The translations under genes were made by a program, and so were the position numbers. Below are positions 38,827 through 49,393 of a stretch of DNA of 64,000 nt, piece by piece. Under the pieces are notes generated by a model. That model was not told the origin of the DNA. It saw only the letters and a program-made list of their open reading frames with translations, and ran no database searches. The stretch is taken from positions 15,208,001 through 15,272,000 of the forward strand of contig JAFFSR010000229.1 in assembly GCA_017163975.1 (NCBI GenBank), given 5' to 3'. Position 1 is the stretch's first letter; each line of letters starts with the position of its first letter. Source of the stretch: Anastatus disparis. Lineage: Eukaryota > Arthropoda > Insecta > Hymenoptera > Eupelmidae.

Positions 38827-41471
38827 CTATAAATCTACAGATCTGTTAAAAAAATATGAGTTTTTTAATTATAAATTTAATTAGGTATAAAATTAAGGTA
38901 AACGATTAAAAAAAAAACATACCCTGTGTTAAATAAAATATTTGATCGAGATGTAATAAACCATACAACAAGGAATGATAGACCAGTGATGATACTGCCA
39001 AGAATTAAACTAAATCTTTCAGTTCTTGCTGATGGCTTTAATAGCATTTTCATACCAAGATTCTGCCATACTGATTCTGTCCATGTTGAATAAATTCCTG
39101 ATTTCATATCATAACCTATAAATATGAAATTATCAATGAAAAATAATATTGTATACATAAAAAATGAAATAAATAAATAAATAAAAAATATTTGATATTA
39201 CCATCTATAATAAAAGCAGGACTAAAAGCAGCACTAAAGTTAGCGGTTGCATTTACACAAAGACCACTAAAATTATAACCAGCCATCCAAAGCAGGTGAT
39301 TCTCTTGACATGTCGAGGAGTTCATATGAATAAAATGTTCACCAGTTAGTAAAGCCAATAATTGGCCTGTAAGTGTTGTTGCTGCATTGTCCGATCTTGC
39401 AACACTTACATACATAGGTAATACTTGGTTAGGCAGCTTTGTACCAGGTGGTGAAGCAGCCAAAAATAATGGACATTTAGCACTTTCAAGGTAACAGGGC
39501 AGGAGTTCACCCACAAGCTCTTCAACAAAGCTGTAATTACTAGATGCATTTTTACCACCACTAGCTATTTGGTATAACTGGTCTCCCAATTTCGTAGCAA
39601 TCTTAGCTAAAATTGATGTAAGTTTCTCTGACTTATTTCTAAAAATATTAAATAATTTAATAACGTTTTATTAAAATAATAAAAATTTAAAAAAATTGTT
39701 TTCTTAAGTATGTACCTTGAATATCCAAGTCCTTCTGCATTGTCTAATAGGCTATTATAGTACTTATTAACAAATTTTTTTCCATGATTTGTTATCACAA
39801 CAGTTGGCAAACTTGAATTCACTTTTAAAAAACTTTGTATTGAAGCAGGTGGAATACTATTTTCCATAATTTCAGCACTTAAATCTTTTTGTAAATTATT
39901 TATCATTGGATCACCTTTAAAATTATTTGTGTGCAAATACAGCTGTCCTTCACCCATTTGACCTAGTTCAATAACTGAACTTATTTGGTCGAATCTCAAT
40001 AACCTACCGCTTAAAGAATAAAATTTGCCTTCTTTAAGATCATAAACTAATCGACTAGATCCTATGTAGTCCATTGCTTCACCATTCAATAATGAAAAAA
40101 CAATATTTGTATCTAAAAATGAGAATAAAATCATGATGATTAATCCAAATTCTCATGGGATATTTTATTTTATAATATTACAATACTAAGATTTATCAAA
40201 AAAGTTCTTTATAATTTAAAATTAACTTACCATGGATCGATACATTTAGATGGTGAAGATAAGTGGCAGTGGCTAATAAAGTTACTAAGCCAGTAACTGT
40301 ACTACCAGCACCAAATACTAAATTTTCATATAAAGAATTGGCATCTAATCTAGCTATGACCATAATAACGTTTTTAATATTATCATTCATAGGTCCTGCT
40401 GGCCAATGAATATTTCTATCACCAAGAGGATCACAGAAAACATTTGGATTATAATTTAAGTAGGATACACTTCGTCTCAAACAAGTTTCTGAATTAAGTG
40501 CGGCAAACATAAATGACTTCATTTCAATTGCACATAAAGATCGTTCAGCTTGTTTCTCTCTATCATGTGCATTGTATTTTAAATAACACAATTTTATTTT
40601 TTCAAGAGCATCTTCATTCTAAAAAGTTAAAATTTTAAATACTTATAAAAAATTTTTTTTAATTATAAAAATTTTACAGAATTAAACTTAGACACAGAAC
40701 TTTACATTACAGAACTGAAAAAAGAATACTTAGTAATTTAACCTGTATATAAAACATAGGGAAAGTCCAATCTTCCATGAGTAACGATGATCCGTAAGGA
40801 TTCCAAATCTCATCACATGATTTATATCCTGAATATCTATTAGGACAAGTATCTTCTGGTGAATAACTATCTGGTCTGTTCAAACTTGTGTTTCTTGCCA
40901 ATAATACTCCATTTACATTATTTGTATTTTTGAATCTCTTCAAAATTTCCATTTTAAACATATCAAATGATAAAACTATAGTATAAGGACCTGCCGTACT
41001 ATTTTTTTCTAACCATTCTACATCTGCATCATTCTCAACTATGTGAATCACACCTACACTACCTGCACTGCTTGCTTTAATTTAATAAAAAAATTTGCAC
41101 AACATTAGTTTATATTACTTTTGTTTATTTTATTATAAATACTCACAAGAACATCCAAATTGATGTGTTCCATTATGCCTTCTGAAACAAGCTGCAGCTC
41201 CATCAATTTGCATGTATAACATATCTTTTATTCTATTAGCAGTAGCTAAAACAAATTTTTCTAAATACACAACTGTTCACAAACATGATTATTTTTAAGC
41301 CTAAAATAAATGACGTTTCACAGAAGAATAAATATTAAATGACTTTAAATGAACCATCAATTATTTTTTTTACTTATTATAACTTATTAAAAATTAAATA
41401 ATTGATAACTTACTGAAGCTAATGAATATAAACAAACAAAGGTATATTTGGCTACATTTCAAGTATTTCAT
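38827..41471 (-). CDS. Nct: Nicastrin, gamma-secretase subunit, 8 exons
   Basis: Exons: 41414-41471, 41147-41260 (or to 41245), 40743-41074, 40231-40618, 39716-40112, 39202-39638, 38923-39115, 38827-38842; total 644 aa. The protein follows the nicastrin order: signal peptide, THQFGC, GVIHIVE, the CDPLGDRN region, and the hallmark NGEAMDYIGSSR (Glu309, Tyr313), equivalent to the human glutate-bearing DYIGS site at Glu333. Later come KYYNSLLDNAE, ALLTGEHF, FSPAFIIDG, STWTESVW, and one C-terminal membrane helix (LILGSIITGLSFLVVWFI). Nicastrin is the large glycoprotein subunit of gamma-secretase that gates substrates for Notch and APP cleavage by presenilin. The last exon gives only Ser-Val-Asp-Leu before TAG, although the same frame stays open to 38761 with plausible sequence. 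Exon 2 has two in-frame acceptors. Confidence 0.95.
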
Positions 41472-43264
41472 TTTAATTTTTTATTTATAAAGAATCATTA
41501 ATAAAAATAAAAATTAATAGTCAATTATACGACTTCGTAGAAAAAAAATATCTTCCTTTTGTTTTACAGAACATCAAAAAACTTATTCATCATCCATTGA
41601 CGAATTCGATTTACGGTTCTCTAAGCCTAAAGTTAGTAATTTTGTAAGAAGGGAATACAAATCAAAACACTTTATTTCCTTCATAATTGTAGAAACACCT
41701 TAATTCTTCAAAAACTGAGTATTGGATGTTACTAGAGAGTATATCTATTAATTTTTAAATTCCGTTTACTAAATAAACATTTTTTTCTAATATGTACGTA
41801 TTCCATGCTTGTGAATTAAAGTTAGTACAAAATAGAAAACGAAATTTAGATATAAAGCGATACTAAAGTAACAACTGATACTCAAGAAACAACCGATACT
41901 ATAGTAACGTTTATAAACTCGAGCCTTAATTTTAACATGGCGAAGTTTCTTTCGTCCAGGGGAGTTGCTCCCGAACGATATACCACATATTGCTGTCTTT
42001 CTTTAGCATATATAAAATTAACGTACCAAACAAAGATAGTACTATATAGTTTATCACTCTGGAGCAAGGGGCCTGCTCCATGAAGTACTTACTATGTAAC
42101 TAAATACTGTAAACATATAATTAATATAAACTATATACCATTCGGTAGAAGATTCAGAGCATAATTGTATTCATGCATGTAAATAATTTGCTCGTTTTTA
42201 TATTTTTTTAGTTCTTAACAAATAGCTGCGGTTGCTAAAATTTATTTTTTATTTTTTTAATAATTACTCCGTTGAAAAAATCCAATTGGATTTCCACTTG
42301 GATTTTGTTGGAAATCCATGAAAAGACTAAAATTAATTGAATTTAAACATATTTAATTTATTAATATAAATTTATACATGATATATTATATAATTCTTTT
42401 TCATTTAGATAAAAAAGGCTTAACTGAATTGTAGATTCATAATTACGTTGGATTTATAAAATCACAATGAATTTTGAACGGGGGGCGGTAACGTTTTAGG
42501 TACACGTAACAAATGTTAAAATAATACTATTGATTAATTAGTCTTACAGATATTTTCTATTATTGAATATTAAATAAGTATATTATTATTTATTTATTTT
42601 ATTTATTTATTCATAATATGTTACGGATGGGTACCCAATACAAACTTTCGATAGAAAATCTCGACTTGAATATTTTACATAAGGTAACCTTATGAGTACA
42701 GTGTTCTTTTTTATTATTGCTTTTTTAAAATATTAAGAGTAAAGGTGATACAATAACTTAAACCTCGACTAATGTTTTATAATTGAACAGCAGTCAGTCT
42801 CGAGCTAAAGCTCTCGACCGACTACTGCTCAAGCCAAAAACATTAGTCTCGCTCAGATAAATCCTTCGTAAGTTGGGTATACAACTAATATATTCATTAC
42901 TTAAAAAATATTCAAATTTTCAATTAATTCATCTTTTTTGATTATGTAATTTGTAATGAATAAAAACTTTTTATAAAAGAGTTTGTAATAATTGATAATT
43001 CAACAGCGCGAAAAATCATCTGCTACTCTCGGTGGAATGTTTCCTCTTTGTCTGCTACTCTCTCACTGATGATAATTCATTAAATAAGCTATCAATATAT
43101 CATAATAATACACTCTTCTTATACTCTAATTATAACACACTATAAATTATGATTCATGAAAATAAAACAAATATAATTCTAAAAAATAAAAAATAAAATT
43201 ACACAATCAATCGCATCACACATTCTAAATTTTTATAACAAAAAATATTATTTACAAACTTTTC

Positions 43265-43455
43265 AATGATATATATGAGAGAGTCGATGTTTGTAACCGA
43301 TGAATAGAACAAGATAGACTATAATAATACATATAAAAGAGAGAGAGAAAATGTAGCAGATGAATTGAAAAGAATAGGCTACAATATACATGAAAGAAAG
43401 AGAGAGAGAGAGAGAGTTGATGCTTATAACCGGTAAACAGAAAAGGATAAGTATA
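43265..43455. repeat. GA-rich tandem repeat, about 60-70 bp unit, three copies
   Basis: Each unit is an AGAG run followed by TGATGAATAGAA-like and AGATAGACTA-like segments and ATACAT. Three diverged copies start near 43274, 43338 and 43394. The frames at 43252-43529 on the minus strand translate this repeat and are not genes. Confidence 0.55.
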
Positions 43456-43582
43456 CTCCCCACTATTAAAACACACGAAAGAGACTCGAGAACAGAAAAA
43501 TAAGTCAGAGCGTGCCGGCCTGAAAGCATAAATTTTTACTGCTTGCGTTCGACCATTAATAGTACATTATTTACCTGAGGTG

Positions 43583-43666
43583 GAAAGGCTGGATTTACAA
43601 AACGAGAGGTTTAGAGCCCGAGCCGAAGGCGAGGGCTGTAGCGAGTTTCGTAAAACAGCCTTTACA
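43583..43666. repeat. GC-richer inverted repeat
   Basis: AAAGGCTGGATTTACAAAACG is mirrored by CGTAAAACAGCCTTT with the complementary AGCCCGAGCC/GGCGAGGGCT at the centre, giving a stem of about 35 bp per side with mismatches. It stands out from the AT-rich surroundings. Confidence 0.5.
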
Positions 43667-44706
43667 GAAAAACTACTAGAAAAAGAGAAAAGAAGTTGCG
43701 ATTTTGAGATTAGAATGCGAAAAAATCATTAATTTTCATGTACAGGCTTGAAGCAAGCTTCCAGTTTTGCATTAAATTTCATGTTTTTTTTATGTCGCAA
43801 CAGAAAATATTTCCATATAGATATAATTTAAATTGCAAAAAATGTTCTGAAAATTTATATTTAATTTATTACTTATGAATTTGGAGGACGTTTTATAAGA
43901 AAGATATAACTCGCTAGAAATAAATAAAACAATTTCATTTTATTGAAAAAATTTATTCAAAAGTCATATTTTAACATTAAAGTCAAATTAATATTTACAA
44001 CCATGCTAATAACAACTTAGGCAACATATTTTTGATGGATTTAAAAAAATACTTTTGTACTCTGAACTATGATAATAATCACTAGATAATAGTAAAAGAA
44101 TGTTAATGAAAGACTAACAAGTATTTACTACCATTTAAGTATACATATATGTTTAACACTTATTTAACCACGATAGCTTTGCTACCTCACTTAGACTGTA
44201 ATTTATATACTTAAAACACAATTTTTTTGGTCACATATAATCATTAATAGTCTAAAATAACTATTTTGATTTAATTTTCATAACAATGTCTTACATTTTA
44301 CTAAAATTAATTTTAATTACTTCTAATGCTGATAACAAATTCAAATAGATGAAACAAACAAATAGCTATGGTCAGTAATTTAACTTGTTTAGAATATGTA
44401 TAGAGAAAATATTAAATATACATAATATTAGTCGAAGTATTTGCTATTTGCAGTTTTACAAAAATTTAATAAGCAATACAATTTTTATCATTCTGAGATT
44501 ATTCAATATTTAATTTGGTAATGTCTTAAAATAATTGGAATAAAATGAATTAAGCAGTAAAATATTAAGATAATTTCTTACACAAACGACAACTATTCAC
44601 AAAATATTTACTTACTAAATTCTAAAGCTGTTTACTTATAAAATTTAATTATTAAATAATTATAAAAAGAGTCAAATTTAAAATTTCAAAAAAATAGAAA
44701 TATTTT

Positions 44707-46178
44707 TTAACAAACTCGATTATAATAACAAATTGGTCTGTCACTTAATACTGGATTGTTTGTTATAATAGTTAATAAGTATTGACTATAATCATAGCAA
44801 AAATCACACTGTAGTTTATCTGAAATCAATGTGCAGTTTACATGACGCCAAAATCCTAAATCATCCTTAGAGATGATACAATCTTTGTCCACTTCAAATT
44901 CATTTGTACATATTCCTTGACAGATTTTTATTTCATCAATTTTAAATACAACATTGATAAGTGATTCAATATCTTTGAAGACTTCAGGAATGTCAAGATG
45001 CTTAATATTTAATGTTTTTCCATGAATCGAATAATGTGCATCTCCATTTTTATTTAAAACAATATTTTTTTCATATAGAATCACTAATGCTTCATTATCA
45101 CTAACAGCACACTCTTTAGAAAATGCAAACACTTTGTCAGTTCCTATGAGTAATTGGGACATACTCCATGATTCTGGTAACTTAGAAGTATAGTAATTAA
45201 TATTATTCTCTAATTTTTCATAAACTGTAAGTTCTTTTATTTCTACATTCATTTCTGTTTTGACTTTGTCAGCATCTTTGAAAATATTTAAAAAATATCA
45301 ATTTGGTTAAAAACCATTAAAAAAAAATACTAAAATGTAAATTAATAATTTTTGTTTTACCTTCAACTTTGATCTTTGGTGTTTCTTCTTCCGAAGAAGA
45401 AAATATTTCTTTTTTTATGTTAATGAGAAGTTGCTCAGAAGTTGATAAATCTTTAATTACAGTTTGTAAAGATGATTCAACTGTTGTTGATAAACCTTGA
45501 TTGACTTTATTAACGTTTGTGAAAAAAATATGACTGTAATTATTGCTTATACCATTTTCTAAAAATGGTGCAGATTGCATTTGGTTAAAACTTGCACTAT
45601 TATCTAAAAATGGATATGATATTGAATGATTCCTTGAATAATTATTAAAATCTTCACTTGCTCTATAATTATTCGTGATATTGTTAGAAGATGTGGACAA
45701 TACTTGATCATTTAAAGTAAAATTATGAAATATTGTTGGTACAGCATCTAAAGATAAACGAGCTCGCTAAAAATTAATAATGACTTATAAAGTTATACTT
45801 TCACTTATTAGTAAATAATATAAAAATAATTAATTATTTAAAAAGTTTCGTAATTCTGAAAAAGATTTTGATCCTTTAAATTTTTGTATTCAAAGTTAAA
45901 AATTTTTAGAAAGAGGTATTAAGAAGAATAGAAAAAGATATTTTATTGATTACCAGAATTGTAGAATTTTTTTCGTAGTAACGCTTGATAAATCTAGGTT
46001 CAAAATGCACCTCACAAACATGTTGATGAGCTTCTAAGAAAATGAGGCCAGGTATATTTTGCAACCATTTGCGGGCCTTTTCTTGGTCTTTCGGACATTG
46101 GAACATTGAACGCTTTTCTACATTTTTACGATTGCGATGCTGACAATAAGGCACTACACATTTGCGCGTGGAACCCAT
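44707..46178 (-). CDS. THAP-domain DNA-binding protein, 3 exons
   Basis: Exons: 45954-46178, 45361-45766, 44707-45275; total 399 aa. The N-terminal THAP zinc finger has the C2CH set Cys7, Cys12, Cys55, His58 (CEVHF), the conserved Trp38, and the closing AVPT motif (83-86), which falls correctly just after the first splice junction and so supports it. Exon 2 is Asn/Ser-rich with poor complexity, plus an acidic Ser-Glu cluster. Exon 3 encodes about 190 residues I do not recognise, with several Cys near the end (FCYDY, PICYYNRVC). THAP proteins bind DNA specifically and are often derived from P-element transposase; no transposase catalytic domain is seen here. Confidence 0.88.
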
Positions 46179-46730
46179 TATTTTATGAACTTAAACATTC
46201 ATAAATATTGTGACTTGCAAAAGTAATGTTTTTTTAATATCACTTTTAGGTTAAGAAAGCGATGTTTACTTAACCGGTGGTGTTCTTAGATTACTATGGA
46301 GGTTCGGGAACTGTTCGGGAGCGTGAATGAAGCAACGGCTAACGGTTTTTCAAAAAAAACTCTACGCTTATAGTTCGTGACTCACATCAGATATGTGGCG
46401 CCACATGACAGGCCCGAACGAAATGAGATAAAAATTTGATGAATATGTATTGTGTTTATGTATTAAAAACTTCTTTTACTAATACATGCAGTATATTTTG
46501 AGTAAATAAAATATATTATTTTATAAATTTAAACAAGTGTATTTTGTTAAAAAAAAAAAAAATTAAAAATTAAGGAATCTAATAAATAATTTCAAAATTA
46601 TCCAAGTAAAAAAACTCAATATTTAAGGCTCCCAATATTTAATCGAGAATTTAATAATTTTTAAATTTATGTTAAAGGTTGTATAGGTATCATAATATCA
46701 AAATTTTTTTACAATAAGACTTATGAAAAG
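46179..46730. promoter_or_regulatory. Upstream region of the THAP gene
   Basis: 46250-46430 is GC-richer and directly upstream of the THAP start codon, so it likely contains the promoter. Beyond that the sequence is AT-rich with no gene. Confidence 0.4.
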
Positions 46731-47064
46731 ATAGTATATTACGACCCATGGCCAGAAAAGTAAGAAAGGCCTCAGATCACATGTAATTGTTGGCCGAGGT
46801 TTACTAACATGTGATTTGAGGCCTTTCATATTTACTGGCCGAGGGTTGTATACTATTTTTCTGCTCGACGGCGCCGGAAAACGGCAACTTTTTGGCCGCT
46901 GCCCAAAATAAAGTTGCAATTTTCCGGCGCCGTTAGGCAGAAAAATAGTATACAACCCTTGGAAATAAGAAAGTCTCAGATCAGATTTTAGTAAATCTCG
47001 GCCAACAATTACATGTGATCTGAAATCTTTCTTACTTTTCTGGCCATGGGTCGTAATATACTAT
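46731..47064. mobile_element. Multi-tier palindromic MITE
   Basis: The outer ends are exact inverted repeats (ATAGTATATTACGACCCATG at 46731 against 47045-47064), extending through GGCCAGAAAAGTAAGAAA. An inner pair, GGTTGTATACTATTTTTCTG (about 46846) against its complement near 46935-46956, encloses a GC-rich core pair around GACGGCGCCGGAAAA. A further copy of the TTGGCCGAG and ACATGTGATCTGA segments appears in both arms. Non-coding; the 46698-46955 frame is a by-product. Confidence 0.8.
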
Positions 47065-47388
47065 TTTTTATTAAGAGATTCGCAATGTGAAAATACATGT
47101 AGATGCATTAAAATTCTTTAGATTATAATCACTATTTTAAATAATAAATATTGTTCATTCCTACCTCAAAAATAATAAAAGTAAGATTACTGACTTCTAA
47201 AATTTAGCAGGAATAAAGTACTTTATTCCCGCTGAATCAAAAACTTATAAAATTTAATATATTGTTGAATTTTTTATAAAATATCAACTATTTATTAAGG
47301 TAGTTATATTCCAGTTACATAGGAAAAATCCATTTTATTCAGAAGTACTTCCTAATTTTTATAACAATATAAAAATAACATCACTGCA
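47065..47388. other. AT-rich spacer between two foldback elements
   Basis: About 320 bases of AT-rich sequence with no gene. A short local inverted repeat (AGCAGGAATAAAGTA against TACTTTATTCCCGCT) is visible at about 47207-47233. Confidence 0.45.
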
Positions 47389-47552
47389 AATAAGTGGTAA
47401 AAATGTAAAAACGATTCGCGATTTCTAAATCGAGATACATAACTATAAAGTTTCAATTTTGAACAAATTCACGTTTTTGTTGCAGTTTTTGAAATTATAT
47501 ACTTCGATTTAGAAATGGTGAATCTTTTTAAAATTTTTACTATACTTATTTA
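47389..47552. repeat. Short foldback, family C core
   Basis: AAATAAGTGGTAAAAATG, GATTTCTAAATCGAG on the left mirror CGATTTAGAAATGGTGAATC and TTTTTACTATACTTATTT on the right. The interior is recognisably similar to the middle of the element at 48157-48420 (ACGATTC, TTTCTAAAT or TTTCCAAAT, AACTAT, AATTTTGAACAAATTCAC). It lacks the GCACG-rich ends of that element. Confidence 0.6.
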
Positions 47553-48156
47553 TGACGTTGTTTTTAAGTTGTGATAACAAAACGACCAATCAGCGACGCC
47601 GTCTAAAAGTAATAGGAGCTTACTCAGCACACAGAGCTTGGCACAAAGAACAGAACGTAGACAGCCTAAGCGGACAAAACATTCCTTCCGAATCACAAGG
47701 CACGAATAACGAGCCAATTTCTCTTAGAAACGCGATTTCGTGGATTTAAAGACTTATTCCATGTTCCTGATGGTTATATTTTTAACACTCATTGGGATTT
47801 TAGGGATCGTTGGAATGAGAGGGGCTAGAAAATAAAAATTACGGAGATTCGAATTTTCGAGTCAGGAGAAACGTTTTGTCTGTTATAACGTGACTTCACG
47901 TCACTCAGAATTCATACACCTTGAGTAAGAGGTTGCACAATTAGTTATTTGTCAACATTCTGTTCTTTGTGCTCTGCTCCGTATGCTAAGTTATATACTT
48001 TCAAACAGAGTCCCTGATTCGCCATTTTTAAACAACCACCCAATCAGCAACTCTTTCTAAAAATATATAGGAACTTAGCACACGGAGCACTGCGCTTGTT
48101 TTTCAACGAGGAAATTTTTTGTATATCTACTTAATAATTTATGATGGAATCATTTA
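47553..48156. other. Region with diverged internal repeats
   Basis: Segments CCAATCAGC..TCTAAAA..TAGGA and CAGCACACAGAGC recur at 47582-47650 and 48040-48105, and in inverted form at about 47958-48030 (TTCTGTTCTTTGTGCTC). This suggests an old mobile element or local duplication. The 65-codon frame at 47552 is not called. Confidence 0.4.
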
Positions 48157-48420
48157 GGGACTAGCCACATAAGTGCCGTGCCGTGCTGTGCCTTGCCGTA
48201 ACCTTCAATTTCAAAACGATTCACCGTTTCCAAATTGAGATTCAGAACTATGAAATTACAATTTTAAACAAATTTACTTCCTAATTGTAATTTATAAAGT
48301 TTTCTATCTCTATTTATTTATTTATTAGAAACGGTGAATCATTTTGAAATTTAAGGTACGGCATGGCACAGCACGGCACGGCACGGCACAGCACGGCACG
48401 GCACTTATGTGGCTAGTCCC
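48157..48420. mobile_element. TIR element with GCACG pentanucleotide arms, family C
   Basis: Perfect inverted ends GGGACTAGCCACATAAGTGC at 48157 and 48401-48420, flanked by TTA on both sides (48154-48156 and 48421-48423). Subterminal arms are tandem GCACG/GTGCC units, longer in the right arm, followed by the family C core. Non-coding. The 3-bp TTA duplication resembles PIF/Harbinger insertions, but the superfamily is an inference. Confidence 0.85.
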
Positions 48421-48423
48421 TTA

Positions 48424-49393
48424 TGCGCATGTTTTTTTTCTTTCATGGATTATGAATTGAGTAGACGCCGGACAACAAAATTTTAAAACGAGTTACGTGT
48501 AACGTGTATTAACATAATAGAAGAACAAACGTTAGGGGTTCAAGCAGTTAGTAGCCTTGTAGCCTATACCTATTACCTATTGACTGAAAAATACATGCGC
48601 ATTTGTAAATTTATTGTAGACACACCCTTCAGCAATGAACATGTATACAGCATATTACAAAATTGACAAGATAAGGTTAAATTAATAGCAGGATATAGCT
48701 TTAAAAAGACCTACAGTGCAACTGCTACGTAAAAATCGGACGATTTTTTCTATGGATTTCGCAAAGTTCGCTCAATAGAATGAGTTAAAGTTTACAAGCT
48801 GCGGCGCCGTAGAGTCAATAATAAAAGCTTCTTTTTTGAAAAGAAATTAGATATCGACTAAAAAACACTCACGTAAGCTTATTTTAGCCACTCCGTAAAA
48901 GAATTGTCATAAGTTCCGATTTACGAATTACGGCAGTATCAGAGATAAATACGAATTCACTCAAGCGACGAGTTGCATCTTAACTCAACGAACAACAGTG
49001 AGTGTAGATAAAAGATATAAGAGAATCTTAGATCGCTAAGAATTATGTTAAACGATTGACATTTAAAATTGAATATCTAAATAATACACGTGTGGGGTCT
49101 TTGTATGGTTTGTCAATTTTTTTTTCGTAAGTGCAGACTAATAGAGAAAAATTTACTCGAGCCGCTCGTATGGTCTTTCATATAATAACTCAAGTGCCGT
49201 CATCGTAATTCAAACGTCAGCAAAATACAATATGGAATCGAAGCGGTTCACCTTTTGTGACAGCTTCACTGTCTTCATTGATGAAACATTCACCAATCTA
49301 CTTTCATTGAACAAATCTTAAAAAAGGAAAGGCACATAAGTCGCGACACAACTGTGCGCGATAGCAAGAAATAAATTAATAGCTTGTTAAAAT
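48424..49393. promoter_or_regulatory. Upstream region of the SLC35E1-like gene
   Basis: Mixed composition; 48780-49380 is less AT-rich and should include the promoter and 5' untranslated region. No other gene was found. No TATA-like site could be assigned with confidence. Confidence 0.4.

Larger units (their letters stand above)
41472..44706. other. Intergenic region with repeats, nicastrin to THAP gene
   Basis: The first 200 bases should be the nicastrin promoter. 41930-42080 is GC-richer without a recognisable gene. A fragment resembling the arms of foldback B lies near 42275-42320. A small hairpin around CAGTCAGTCTCGAG lies at 42788-42838. GA-rich tandem units and a foldback occur at 43260-43666. 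The remainder is AT-rich. Confidence 0.45.

Noticed and set aside
43252..43529. Ser/Leu-rich minus-strand frames
   Set aside because: Translation of GA-rich tandem repeats.
46698..46955. 85-codon minus-strand frame
   Set aside because: Falls inside the palindromic element, no homology.
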